Made by a program: the position numbers and the translations under genes. The notes under the pieces are model-generated. The model ran no database searches. It saw only the letters and a list, made by a program, of their open reading frames with translations, and was not told where the DNA came from. A stretch of 64,000 bases of DNA from Winogradskyella aurantia. Lineage in GTDB: Bacteria; Bacteroidota; Bacteroidia; Flavobacteriales; Flavobacteriaceae. Of this stretch, positions 32,633 to 41,698 are shown piece after piece (positions within the stretch are counted from its first letter, which is position 1; each line of letters opens with the position of its first letter). Location of the stretch: NCBI RefSeq assembly GCF_002266855.1, contig NZ_NGJN01000001.1, forward strand, positions 1 through 64,000. The letters are read 5' to 3'.

Positions 32633-33318
32633 TAGTCTACAAACTTGTAACCAACACCTTTGACGGTTTTAAAGGATTTGTCTCCAATTTTCTCACGAAG
32701 TTTTCTAATATGCACATCAATGGTTCTTCCACCAACAACCACTTCATTTCCCCATACTTTATCTAGAATTTCTTCACGCTTAAACACTTTTCCAGGCTTG
32801 GTTGCTAGCAAAGATAGTAATTCAAACTCTTTTCTTGGTAAGGTTATTTCCTCTCCCTTATTCGTTATCTTATATTCCTCCTTGTAAATAACCAAATTTC
32901 CAATTTTAACGATGGCATCAGATGAACTTTCACCATCCTTTAATCGCCTTAGCAAGGCCTTAACCTTACTAATCAGTACTTTTGGTTTAATGGGCTTGGC
33001 AATGTAATCGTCAGCACCTGCTTCAAAACCGGCAACTTGAGAATAATCCTCTCCTCTAGCCGTTAAAAAAGCAATGATGGTATCACTTAAATCAGGCTGC
33101 TCCCTTATCCGCTCACAAGCTTCAATACCGTCCATTTCCGGCATCATAACATCTAGAATAATTAAATGTGGTTTGTGCTTCTTCGCTTTCTCCACAGCCT
33201 CTATTCCGTTTTCTCCTGTAATAACCTGATAACCCTCGGTAGACAAATTGTAACCTACAATCTCCAAAATATCTGGTTCATCATCAACCAAAAGTATTTT
33301 AATATCCTTTTTCTTCAC
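32632..33318 (-). CDS. OmpR/PhoB-family response regulator
   Basis: 228 residues. Receiver domain with acidic pair D12-D13, phospho-acceptor D56 in L-D-V-M-M-P, T near residue 86 and K109 in KPIKPK. The C-terminal winged helix spans about residues 130-228 and ends with RTIDVHIRKLREKIG and TVKGVGYKF. It is coupled to the kinase by TAATG overlap. Its targets are not evident; the neighbouring transporter locus has its own regulator. Confidence 0.94.
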   Translation of the reverse strand: MKKKDIKILLVDDEPDILEIVGYNLSTEGYQVITGENGIEAVEKAKKHKPHLIILDVMMPEMDGIEACERIREQPDLSDTIIAFLTARGEDYSQVAGFEAGADDYIAKPIKPKVLISKVKALLRRLKDGESSSDAIVKIGNLVIYKEEYKITNKGEEITLPRKEFELLSLLATKPGKVFKREEILDKVWGNEVVVGGRTIDVHIRKLREKIGDKSFKTVKGVGYKFVD

Positions 33319-33428
33319 GCTTAAGCTAGTTTTATAATAATGTAAATATAAAGTTTAAATCAATGAGTTAATAATTTAGATAAATTGGTAACGATTTTCT
33401 AACACTAGGGTTACGTTTAATTCGGTTT

Positions 33429-34883
33429 TCAAGAATTTAAGGGTGATAAATCCCAAAAAAATGGCAGAAGAAAGTACACAATCAACGTTAATAAGGCTAT
33501 TGAAGCTATATTGAGCCAAAACCCTTTTTTTACCATATCCTCAATCTTGAGATATCCCGAGCCAAAAACCACCGCATTTGGAGGTGTGGCAACAGGCAAC
33601 ATAAAGGCACATGACGCTGCAACGGTAGCGCCTACCAACAAAAAGTAAGGATGGACATCAATTGCTGTTGCCAACGACACAAGAACAGGCAACAGCATAG
33701 CCGTTGTTGCTAAGTTGGACGTGATTTCCGTAAGAAAGTTCACGGATGCAATTAAAATTAAAAGCAATAAGATTAACGGAATAGAATCAAAGGCCGTCAT
33801 TTGACTTCCAAGCCATTTCGCTAGTCCGCTTGTCTCAAATCCGCTGGCTAATGCCATACCGCCACCAAAAAGAATCAATATGCCCCAAGGTAGCTTTACA
33901 GCATCACTCCAGTTTAACAATTTTTGTTTCTTTGAATTATCAGGCAATAAAAACAAAACTATTGCGCTCGAGATTGCAATAATGGTATCATCAATAGCAG
34001 GTATAAACTCCTTTAGCAGAAAAGAACGGGTTATCCAAGCAAGAGCTGTTAACACAAAAACCATGGTCACCAATTTTTCCTCAAAAGACATTTTGCCTAG
34101 AGCTTTCAATTGCTTATTAATCTCTTCCTTTCCACCTGCAAATTCATTATTGGGAAACTTAAAAGCGATGCGAGTAAGATACAACCAACTCAAAACCAAA
34201 AACAAAACACTAATAGGGAAGCCAAAAACAAACCATTGCGAAAATGTAATTTCAATACCATAAGATTCATTGACAACTCCTGCCAAAACCAAATTTGGGG
34301 GTGTCCCGATTAAGGTAGCCATACCTCCAATGGAAGCACTATAAGCAATAGAGAGCATAAGGGCTTTACCAAAAACGAGATTCTCATTTTCCTTTGTCCG
34401 CGGATCGTCAATTAATTGAAGAACAATAGCTGTACCTACAGGCAATATCATTACGGCAGTTGCCGTGTTGGATATCCACATCGATAAAAAGGCCGTTGCC
34501 ACCATAAAGCCCAATATGATGTGCGTAATATTGGTTCCTACAATTTTGATGATGCTCAGTGCAATTCGTTTGTGCAGTCTGCATTTTTCAATGGCAATTG
34601 CCAATATAAAACCACCAATAAAAAGAAATATATACTTATGCCCGTATGACGCTGTTGTTTCTGACAAACTCAATCCACCTGTTAATGGAAATAATACTAT
34701 AGGTAAAAATGCAGTGACTGCAATTGGCATGGCTTCGGTAATCCACCAAACAGCGACCCAGACGGTGGAAGCTAAAATGGCATTGGCCGTTTTTGACAAT
34801 CCTTCTGGGTGAAAAAAGAAAAGAACTATCAAAAATAGTATTGGACCCAAAACCAGCCCTATGGATTGTTTAGTTAACTTCAT
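33429..34883 (-). CDS. DASS/SLC13-family sodium:dicarboxylate transporter
   Basis: 484 residues with about 11-12 membrane segments. The two S-N-T-type motifs of the family are present: I-S-N-T-A-T near residue 137 and T-S-N-L-A-T-T near 385, with the G-T-P-P-N-L region near 195. DASS carriers import C4-dicarboxylates such as succinate, malate, fumarate and, in some members, aspartate. It lies 3 bp behind the secreted hydrolase gene, so both are co-transcribed from the promoter next to the MocR regulator. I read it as the uptake step for a dicarboxylate released by the locus. Confidence 0.88.
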   Translation of the reverse strand: MKLTKQSIGLVLGPILFLIVLFFFHPEGLSKTANAILASTVWVAVWWITEAMPIAVTAFLPIVLFPLTGGLSLSETTASYGHKYIFLFIGGFILAIAIEKCRLHKRIALSIIKIVGTNITHIILGFMVATAFLSMWISNTATAVMILPVGTAIVLQLIDDPRTKENENLVFGKALMLSIAYSASIGGMATLIGTPPNLVLAGVVNESYGIEITFSQWFVFGFPISVLFLVLSWLYLTRIAFKFPNNEFAGGKEEINKQLKALGKMSFEEKLVTMVFVLTALAWITRSFLLKEFIPAIDDTIIAISSAIVLFLLPDNSKKQKLLNWSDAVKLPWGILILFGGGMALASGFETSGLAKWLGSQMTAFDSIPLILLLLILIASVNFLTEITSNLATTAMLLPVLVSLATAIDVHPYFLLVGATVAASCAFMLPVATPPNAVVFGSGYLKIEDMVKKGFWLNIASIALLTLIVYFLLPFFWDLSPLNS

Positions 34884-34886
34884 AAA

Positions 34887-35804
34887 TCAATCATTAAATA
34901 TTAAGTCAGCAGCTTTTAGTGAAGCCTCCACATAATTGTGGTCCGCACCATTATTTATTTCCAAAACCCAGTTAAAATCCAAGTTTCCATCTTGTGCTTG
35001 CTCAAATGCCAGGTTATAAAAATACTGTGCTCTCGCAAATCTATTGATACCTTGAGCATCAGCAAATACATTATGTCTTAAGCCTGGAGCATTAGGGTCA
35101 TTATCTAAATCACCTATTAATACCGTTAGATTTTTATCATACAGCTCGTTTAGGGACAGGTTCTCTAATGGGGAATTGTTAAATCCATAAGGAAAACTCA
35201 CGTCTTCAGTTGGCACAGTATACCATCCGGAAGCTGAAGCAACGACCTTTTCAATACGTGCATTGGGTTTAAACATCACAAAGCGATGTGCAAATTGACC
35301 ACCAGCAGAATGACCGAATACATGATATTTTTCAGTAGTATTTTCAAGATTGGTCTTTATAAAATCGAACAAAGGGTCAATTACAGAGAATGTCCAATCT
35401 TCCTCAGGGTTCAGTGTGGCTGGAGATGGATTATCCCCATCTACAAAAACATTCCCTAAGTTATAGGCGTCCCCGCCAGGAAAATTAGTAATAGAGAACT
35501 CTGGTGCTATAATAATAAAACCAAACGTATTGGCTTTTTCCAACATGGCATTCCTATAATCCTTAGCATTGCGACCCGCCCCATGAAAAACAAAAAGCAT
35601 AGGGGTCGTTGCACTTGAGTTTGGAGGCACATGATAATAGATGTTCATCACCTTATTTGAAAATGGCTCGTAATCCGAATATTCAAAAAACCCAGTCCCT
35701 GTTAGACTGTTATTTGGTAACTCTGGTGTATTCGCATTAGGAACATAATCATTCGTACAATTCAATACGGTTAGAGTGAAAAGAACAAAAAGAGACCTAT
35801 ACAT
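34887..35804 (-). CDS. PHB-depolymerase-like alpha/beta hydrolase, lipoprotein
   Basis: 305 residues. Lipobox ends at Cys16. The alpha/beta-hydrolase core has FVFHGAGRN (oxyanion HG near residue 74), nucleophile G-H-S166-A-G-G and a late histidine in GADHNY near residue 290. It is paralogous to the hydrolase at 47,069, sharing the order HG-x-x-R, APEFS, DGDNPS, WTFS-x-x-DPLF, GHSxGGxFxHRFV, GWYTVP and DPN-PGLRHN. Depolymerases for polyhydroxybutyrate and at least one poly(aspartic acid) hydrolase belong to this broad group. Probably on the outer membrane and first gene of the minus-strand unit. Confidence 0.85.
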   Translation of the reverse strand: MYRSLFVLFTLTVLNCTNDYVPNANTPELPNNSLTGTGFFEYSDYEPFSNKVMNIYYHVPPNSSATTPMLFVFHGAGRNAKDYRNAMLEKANTFGFIIIAPEFSITNFPGGDAYNLGNVFVDGDNPSPATLNPEEDWTFSVIDPLFDFIKTNLENTTEKYHVFGHSAGGQFAHRFVMFKPNARIEKVVASASGWYTVPTEDVSFPYGFNNSPLENLSLNELYDKNLTVLIGDLDNDPNAPGLRHNVFADAQGINRFARAQYFYNLAFEQAQDGNLDFNWVLEINNGADHNYVEASLKAADLIFND

Positions 35805-35857
35805 AAAATCATTTTTCGAGATGGAGTAAAATACGTTTAGTTTTTAATATATTTATA

Positions 35858-35888
35858 AGTCCAATATCTAAAAAAAGTGAATACCAAT
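35858..35888 (-). promoter_or_regulatory. putative MocR operator, two boxes with 23-bp period
   Basis: On the minus strand, ATTGGTAT (35888-35881) is followed by ATTGGACT (35865-35858), exactly 23 bp apart. TATTTTAC starts 24 bp further on, at the place of a -7 element for the hydrolase-transporter unit. The first box overlaps codons 2-4 of the regulator gene, so binding could also affect the regulator itself. The second box has two mismatches to ATTGGTAT. Confidence 0.6.
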
Positions 35889-37373
35889 TATAAATTTTCC
35901 CTAGATAAAATAAGATTGGCATACACCACTCAGCAAAATTCAGATACGGATGCGAAATATATCGTTTTATACAGAGCTATAAAAAACACCATCACATCGC
36001 ATGAGTTACCTGCAAACTGGTTACTGCCATCAACACGCGTTCTATCAAAGGCATTAAATATTTCCCGTACTACCGTTAATAAATCTTACGAGTTACTGCA
36101 GCTAGAAAAGCTTATAAGCTCTAAAATTGGTTCTGGCTTTAGGGTAAGCTACAATTTGTCAAGCGAGTTTACCCCAAGAAAGAGAAAACATACATCACCT
36201 AGCAAAAAAAACTATCCAAATATTTCGGAAAAGGGCATTGCATTTACTGAGAATATTACTCTAGTCAATAAAATTTCAAGTACTAATTTGGCTTTTAGAC
36301 CTGGAGTACCTCCAATTGATGTGTTTCCAGTAAATCGTTGGAAAAATTTATTAAACAACTATTGGCGCCATATTAAATCTTCCAATTTATCATATTCTTC
36401 AGCCACTGGACTAGAAGAACTAAAAAAAAGTATTGCTGACTACCTGAACATAAGTAGAAATATAAGGTGCGATTTTGAACAAATCGTCGTTGTTTCTGGG
36501 TCTTTACAGTCCCTATACTTAATCGCGACCACACTAATTGACAAAGGCGATGAGGTTATTTTGGAAAATCCAATTTTTCCTAATGTCCATAGCGTTTTTA
36601 AAAGCTCACAGGCCAAACTGATTCCATTATCCATTGATGATGAGGGAATTAAATTATCACAATTAGACCGGCAAAAGTCCAAACCCAAAATTATTCATGT
36701 AACACCGTCAAATCATTATCCTCTGGGCGTCAAGATGAGCGTGAATAGAAGACAAGAACTCTTAAATTGGGCGTCCGAACATAATACTATTATAATTGAG
36801 AATGATTACGAACACGAAATAGCAAATCACGATCAAGCCATACCAAGTATTTACAGTTTAGATCAAGAAGATCGAACCATTTACATGGGTACCTTTAACA
36901 GGCTTTTGCATCCCTCTATAAGACTAGGCTATATGATTGTACCAAGATACCTTATCAAAACGGTTCAAGCCTTGCAGGAGCATTCTCATAGATTTGTATC
37001 GCCTTCCATACAAGTAGTTATGAATCAGTTTATTGAAAAAAACTACCTGTATCAGCATATTAAAACATGTATAGACATGGCCAACGAGCGCTATGAACTA
37101 TTTTGTAGGGAATTTGAAAAGATTAGCAAAAAAATGACAATAGAAAAAAAGCACTGTTCTAGTTTTCATCTCGTTGCTACCTTTAATGAGCCTGATTCAA
37201 TACAATTGGAAAAGACCGTTTTGGCTGAGCTTGAATCTAAAAATATAACCGCTCATGCCTTAAGCAAATGTTATATAGACGCGCCAAAAACCTATGGGTT
37301 AATATTTGGATATGCCGCTGTGAGACCGTCTGTTCTCAAGAAAAAAATTCAAACTATGAAGGGGATTTTATAA
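35877..37373 (+). CDS. MocR/GabR-type transcriptional regulator lacking the PLP lysine
   Basis: 498 residues from GTG 35,877. An N-terminal GntR-type winged helix (about residues 20-95, LPSTRVLSKALNISRTTVNK in part) is joined to a class I aminotransferase-like domain. TPSNHYPLG near residue 280 and D-Y-E-H-E near 318 fit the MocR family. In the family the PLP-binding lysine lies in GTFSK-x-L-x-P-x-x-RLGY; here this reads GTFNR-LLHPSIRLGY, so R342 replaces the lysine. It may bind ligand without a Schiff base, or bind a different effector. The gene is central in the locus; boxes containing the half-site ATACCA/TGGTAT, as recalled for GabR, lie at all three promoters. Confidence 0.87.
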   Translation: MNTNYKFSLDKIRLAYTTQQNSDTDAKYIVLYRAIKNTITSHELPANWLLPSTRVLSKALNISRTTVNKSYELLQLEKLISSKIGSGFRVSYNLSSEFTPRKRKHTSPSKKNYPNISEKGIAFTENITLVNKISSTNLAFRPGVPPIDVFPVNRWKNLLNNYWRHIKSSNLSYSSATGLEELKKSIADYLNISRNIRCDFEQIVVVSGSLQSLYLIATTLIDKGDEVILENPIFPNVHSVFKSSQAKLIPLSIDDEGIKLSQLDRQKSKPKIIHVTPSNHYPLGVKMSVNRRQELLNWASEHNTIIIENDYEHEIANHDQAIPSIYSLDQEDRTIYMGTFNRLLHPSIRLGYMIVPRYLIKTVQALQEHSHRFVSPSIQVVMNQFIEKNYLYQHIKTCIDMANERYELFCREFEKISKKMTIEKKHCSSFHLVATFNEPDSIQLEKTVLAELESKNITAHALSKCYIDAPKTYGLIFGYAAVRPSVLKKKIQTMKGIL

Positions 37374-37378
37374 AACAC

Positions 37379-37440
37379 ATTGGTATTAATAATAATTTAA
37401 TATTGGTATCTCTAATTTTGTTTTATAAAAATTAACTTTG
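37379..37440 (+). promoter_or_regulatory. putative MocR operator and promoter of the T9SS lamin-tail gene
   Basis: Two perfect ATTGGTAT boxes at 37379-37386 and 37402-37409 (23-bp period). The -7 element TAACTTTG begins at 37433, 23 bp after the second box. There is no TTG at the proper -33 distance, so the promoter probably depends on an activator sitting just upstream. The first box lies 5 bp after the regulator's stop codon. Confidence 0.7.
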
Positions 37441-37464
37441 AGGTATAACTAAATTACAATTCTT

Positions 37465-39135
37465 ATGAAAAAACTTTACCTTTTATTTTTATTATGCTCA
37501 TTTATAGGGTTTTCGCAAAACCCTGGAGACTTGGTTATAACCGAGTACATGAATGATCCAAGCGCCGTTAGTGATACTGTAGGCGAATGGTTTGAAATTT
37601 ACAATACTACTAGTAGCTCAATTGACTTAGATGGGTGGACCATACGAGATGATGGCACCAATTCCTTCACGTTCTCTGGCACCTTATTGGTACCAGCTAA
37701 TAGTTATTTCGTTTTAGGAAGAGGTCCAAATGACCCCACAAATGGTGGTGTAAATTTGGACTTTAGCTACGGTGATGGTTCCTTTACCTTGGGTAATGGC
37801 GATGATGAAATTGTATTGGTGTCGCCTACGGCAGTTGAAATCGATAGAGTTAATTATGGTTCAGGGAATGGGTTTCCAGATGAAGGCCCAGGAACCAGTC
37901 TTATTTTAGACCCCACACTAACTATTGCTAGTGCAGACAATAACGACGGAGCAAATTGGTGTTTTTCGTCTTCACCTTATGGTGATGGTGATTTAGGAAC
38001 GCCTGGCGCTGCCAACGACAGCTGTATAGCAACTTGTGAAACAAATTTAGGTGCTAGTGATGCCACCTGTGACACAACCACTCCAGGTGCAACAAGTGAT
38101 ACTTATACAGCCACTTTAGCGTATTCTGGTGCCGGTACTGGTGAAACTTTTGTGGTGTCATCTACATCTGGTGTTGTAGGTGGTGATGATCCAACTTCAG
38201 TAGCTGATGGTACAATTACGGTTACTGGTATAACTGAGGGCACTGATGTTACCATAACCATTGATAATACAGGAGATGGCGGTCTATGTACTTTGACAAG
38301 AGATATAACAAGTCCGGTTTGCGAGCCTACGGGTAGTGTGGACCTTGAACTTCAAGGTATAATTGACTTTACTGTCTTAGAAGGTGGTGCTGAAGGAAAA
38401 GCCGTTCACGTTATTGCTACTGCAGATATTGCAGATTTGAGTGAATACGGTATTGGTGTTGCAAATAACGGAGGAGGTTCCGACGGACAAGAATATACGT
38501 TTGATGCCATTTCTGTATCAAACGGGGACCATATTTTGGTGGCGAGAAGCTTAACCGCTATGGAGAATTTTCTAACCACTGCAGGTTATAATTTATTCGA
38601 TCACCTTTTAGTTGCAAATACATCTATCAGTCAAAACGGTGATGATGCCATTGAGCTATATAAAAATGGTGCTATTGTTGAAACTTTCGGTGACCCCAAT
38701 GTCGATGGTTCTGGCGAATCTTGGGAGTACACAGATTCATGGGCTTACAAAGACCCATTAGGATCTGTTTGGCCAGCAGGCTGGACTTATGGCGGCGTAG
38801 ATTGTACAGATTTTGACTCTGGAAATCCTCCAGCGACTTGGACAACTTTTGATACGCCTTGTGTTTACCCATTTGTATCATCCTTATCAACAGATGAGTT
38901 TGCTGCGAATGAGTTATCCATCTATCCTAACCCTGTTAATTCTGGCAGAGTTAACATTCAATCACAAATTGCAGGTGATAAAATGATTGAGTTATATGAT
39001 ATCATGGGAAGAAGTGTTATCTCAACGGTCATAACTTCCAACAGTTTAGATGTTACAGGTCTAAAAACTGGTATGTATTTGTTGAAGATTACAATTGGTA
39101 GTAAAACCTCAACTACTAAATTGATTATCGATTAA
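37465..39135 (+). CDS. secreted lamin-tail domain protein with T9SS sorting domain
   Basis: 556 residues. Signal peptide (about 1-18). First lamin-tail (LTD) domain at about residues 22-120 (LVITEYMNDP, GEWFEIYN, LDGWTIRDDGTN). A beta-rich middle with paired cysteines follows, then a second LTD-like region at about 290-430 (DAIELYKNGA). The C-terminal 75 residues form a type A T9SS sorting domain (LSIYPNPVNSG to LKTGMYLLKI). LTD domains in bacteria occur on surface proteins and next to nucleases and esterases, probably as binding modules. It is expressed from its own operator-promoter and closed by a terminator. Confidence 0.88.
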   Translation: MKKLYLLFLLCSFIGFSQNPGDLVITEYMNDPSAVSDTVGEWFEIYNTTSSSIDLDGWTIRDDGTNSFTFSGTLLVPANSYFVLGRGPNDPTNGGVNLDFSYGDGSFTLGNGDDEIVLVSPTAVEIDRVNYGSGNGFPDEGPGTSLILDPTLTIASADNNDGANWCFSSSPYGDGDLGTPGAANDSCIATCETNLGASDATCDTTTPGATSDTYTATLAYSGAGTGETFVVSSTSGVVGGDDPTSVADGTITVTGITEGTDVTITIDNTGDGGLCTLTRDITSPVCEPTGSVDLELQGIIDFTVLEGGAEGKAVHVIATADIADLSEYGIGVANNGGGSDGQEYTFDAISVSNGDHILVARSLTAMENFLTTAGYNLFDHLLVANTSISQNGDDAIELYKNGAIVETFGDPNVDGSGESWEYTDSWAYKDPLGSVWPAGWTYGGVDCTDFDSGNPPATWTTFDTPCVYPFVSSLSTDEFAANELSIYPNPVNSGRVNIQSQIAGDKMIELYDIMGRSVISTVITSNSLDVTGLKTGMYLLKITIGSKTSTTKLIID

Positions 39136-39165
39136 CTTGTTTATCATATTTTTCAGAAATTTACA

Positions 39166-39193
39166 AAAAGCGCCTTAAACAGGCGCTTTTTTT
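39166..39193 (+). terminator. terminator of the T9SS lamin-tail gene
   Basis: AAAGCGCC-ttaaaca-GGCGCTTT followed by T4. It separates this gene from the next operator, showing that the following operon is an independent transcription unit. Confidence 0.9.
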
Positions 39194-39223
39194 AGTTACA
39201 CCCAACTCACTCAGAACAGCTCA

Positions 39224-39285
39224 ATTGGTACCTTATAATTTTTTTAATTGGTATCAATCAGCTCAAGGTTTAAATAATACATTTG
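39224..39285 (+). promoter_or_regulatory. putative MocR operator and promoter of the lamin-tail lipoprotein operon
   Basis: ATTGGTAC at 39224-39231 and ATTGGTAT at 39247-39254 (23-bp period). TACATTTG begins at 39278, again 23 bp after the second box. The spacing of both boxes and the -7 element is the same as at 37379-37440, while the sequence between the boxes differs. The start codon follows 32 bp after the -7 element. Confidence 0.7.
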
Positions 39286-39317
39286 ATATCATCATATGAT
39301 TTTAATACTATAATTCA

Positions 39318-40322
39318 ATGTTATCTAAAGCACATCTCAAAACCATGTTCCGCCTTATCTTATTAGTACTTTTGGTTGGTTCATGTACTACAGACGATAT
39401 TAAACCTGCACTCTCCTTAACATCTGATAGCACAAGCTTAAGTGAAGATAATGGTACACTTATCGTAACAGCCACTTTAAATTCTGAATCCTCTAGTGCT
39501 GTGAGTATTCCCATAGTTTTAACAGGTACGGCAACAGCGAATTCTGACTACAGTGTTAGCGCGACTGAAATTGCTATAGCTGCTGGATCAACTTCCGGTA
39601 ATATTACCATAACTGGACTTCAAGATATGGAAATAGAGGGTATTGAAACCTTAATTGTAGGTCTTGGCAATGTCAACGAATTTTTAGTTTTATCAGATTC
39701 TACCGTAACGATTGAAGTCTTAGACGATGATTCCGATTCTGATGGTGATGGTGTTTTAGATGCTAATGATGATTGTCCGGATGTAGTAGGTGATGTTGAA
39801 AACAATGGATGTCCATTTTTAGGCTTTTTGATTAATGAGGTTAATTACGACCCTGCAGCAGACCTAGCAGGAGATGCTAATGGTGATGGAACTAGAGAGC
39901 CTAATGAAGATGAGTTTATCGAATTTTTCAATTCAGGGCCAGAGCTAGATTTAAGTGGCTATACGATTTCAGACGCAGACCAATTGAGACATACGTTTCC
40001 AGCAGGAACAATTTTGCCGGTAAATGGTGTGTTAGTCGTATTTGGAGGAGGAACACCAACAGGTAATTTCGGTGGTGCCTTGGTACAAACTGCATCTGAA
40101 GGACTATTGAATATGAGTAATGCTGGTGATTTTATGACCATTGCAGACCCCTCTGGAAATGTAGTATTAACTTTTGATATAGAACCACTCTCTAATAATC
40201 CTAATGAATCTTACACCAGGAATCCCGACCTTACTGGTGATTTTGTACAACACGCAGGCATAGATGAAGCAAACGGTGCTCTATTTTCTCCTGGAACCAA
40301 GTTAGACGGTACCAATTTCTAG
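39318..40322 (+). CDS. lipoprotein with Calx-beta, thrombospondin type 3 and lamin-tail domains
   Basis: 334 residues. The lipobox (V-G-S-C) lies near residue 23; ATG 39,318 is used, with ATG 39,345 as an alternative that still keeps the signal peptide. A Calx-beta-like domain (about 30-135, EGIETLIV) is followed by an acidic D-x-D-x-D-G calcium-binding stretch of thrombospondin type 3 style (DSDSDGDGVLDANDDCP in part), then a lamin-tail domain (about 165-334). It is likely a surface-exposed anchored binding protein and partners the T9SS LTD protein. First gene of the long plus-strand operon; 13 bp to dcuC. Confidence 0.85.
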   Translation: MLSKAHLKTMFRLILLVLLVGSCTTDDIKPALSLTSDSTSLSEDNGTLIVTATLNSESSSAVSIPIVLTGTATANSDYSVSATEIAIAAGSTSGNITITGLQDMEIEGIETLIVGLGNVNEFLVLSDSTVTIEVLDDDSDSDGDGVLDANDDCPDVVGDVENNGCPFLGFLINEVNYDPAADLAGDANGDGTREPNEDEFIEFFNSGPELDLSGYTISDADQLRHTFPAGTILPVNGVLVVFGGGTPTGNFGGALVQTASEGLLNMSNAGDFMTIADPSGNVVLTFDIEPLSNNPNESYTRNPDLTGDFVQHAGIDEANGALFSPGTKLDGTNF

Positions 40323-40335
40323 AGTTAGAATAGCT

Positions 40336-41697
40336 ATGAGTTATTTCGGTCCAATATTATCTTTAGTTTTTGTTGTAATTACAGCAACCTTATTGTTGCG
40401 TAAGTATAACCCTCACGCTGTATTATTGGTTTCCGGTTTAATTATGCTCGTTATTTCACAGGTTTTAAATTTCAATATGCCAGAATTAAAAGATGCCACA
40501 GGATTTTCTGGTTTTGATTTATTTAGATATATCAAAGAATCATTTAGCAAAACTAATGCTGGTGTTGGTTTAATGATTATGGCCATTGGCGGATTCGTAG
40601 CCTATATTAAAAAAATAGGCGCCTCAGACACTTTAGTGTATGTTGCTATGAAACCTCTTAAGCTCTTTAAAAAACAGCCTTACCTCGCGGCTTCCATGGT
40701 TATACCTATTGGTCAAGTTCTATTTACAGCCATTCCTTCAGCGGCAGGCCTGAGCCTTTTATTAATGGCTTCTCTGTTCCCAATCTTAGTTAATTTAGGC
40801 GTGAGTAGACTTTCTGCCGTTTCTGTTATAACTGCTACTACGGCCTTTGGTATGGGACCAGCCTCTGCAATAACGGCAAGTGCCACTGAGATTTCTGGAA
40901 TAGATACCATTGTATTCTTTTTGAACTATCAAATCCCATTGGTTTGGCCGTTAAGTGTTGCAATGATGGTTACCTATTATATAGTAAACCGTTATTATGA
41001 CAAAAAAGAAGATTTAGAATTTATTGAGGATCATGACGACACTAAAAAACCAAACGCACCTTTGATTTATGCGTTAATTCCTGTATTACCGATAATACTG
41101 CTTATTGTTTTCTCCGAAATCTTCAGCCTTTTTAGTTCGCCAATTTCATTAGACACAACAACGGCAATGTTTATAAGTCTATTTATTGCTATGATATTTG
41201 AATTGGTTAGAACAAAGAGCATTAAATCCGTTCTTGATTCCCTCAATACATTTTGGAATGGCATGGGCAATATTTTTAAAACGGTTGTCACTTTAATCAT
41301 AACAGCAGATATTTTTGCTAAAGGCCTTATAAGTCTTGGATTTATATCAGGTTTACTGGATTTAACTCAAAATATGGGCCTTGGTGCTATTGGCATCGGT
41401 GTCGTTATGACGCTCATGATTTTCTTGGCCTCCATGCTCATGGGTAGTGGTAACGCCTCTTTTTTTGCGTTTGGTCCTTTAGTGCCTAAAATTTCCAAGT
41501 CATTGGGAGCGGAAACCACAGATATTATTTTACCAATGCAGCTATCAGCATCGATGGGAAGAACCGTTTCCCCAGTTGCCGGTGTAATCATTGCAACTGC
41601 TGAAATTGCGCAGGTCTCTACCATAGCCATTGTAAAACGAAATTTAATCCCTTTATCCATAGCCCTTGTATTTATGCTAATCTCTCATTTTATATAG
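40336..41697 (+). CDS. DcuC-family C4-dicarboxylate transporter
   Basis: 453 residues, about 12 membrane segments. It fits the DcuC family (PF03606-type): N-terminal LVFVVITATLLLRKYNPHA, a helical hairpin with P-S-A-A-G near residue 135, the GMGPAS stretch near 175 and a symmetric second half with GSGNASF near 370 and SMGRTVSPVAG near 405. DcuC carriers exchange or export succinate, fumarate and aspartate. One base separates it from the isoaspartyl dipeptidase gene. In this setting I infer uptake of aspartate or short beta-aspartyl peptides. Confidence 0.85.
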   Translation: MSYFGPILSLVFVVITATLLLRKYNPHAVLLVSGLIMLVISQVLNFNMPELKDATGFSGFDLFRYIKESFSKTNAGVGLMIMAIGGFVAYIKKIGASDTLVYVAMKPLKLFKKQPYLAASMVIPIGQVLFTAIPSAAGLSLLLMASLFPILVNLGVSRLSAVSVITATTAFGMGPASAITASATEISGIDTIVFFLNYQIPLVWPLSVAMMVTYYIVNRYYDKKEDLEFIEDHDDTKKPNAPLIYALIPVLPIILLIVFSEIFSLFSSPISLDTTTAMFISLFIAMIFELVRTKSIKSVLDSLNTFWNGMGNIFKTVVTLIITADIFAKGLISLGFISGLLDLTQNMGLGAIGIGVVMTLMIFLASMLMGSGNASFFAFGPLVPKISKSLGAETTDIILPMQLSASMGRTVSPVAGVIIATAEIAQVSTIAIVKRNLIPLSIALVFMLISHFI

Positions 41698-41698
41698 T

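Noticed and set aside
33380-33392. Another ATTGGTA-like box near the response regulator
   Set aside because: It is a single imperfect match (ATTGGTAA) with no partner at 23 bp and no fitting promoter, so it is likely chance.
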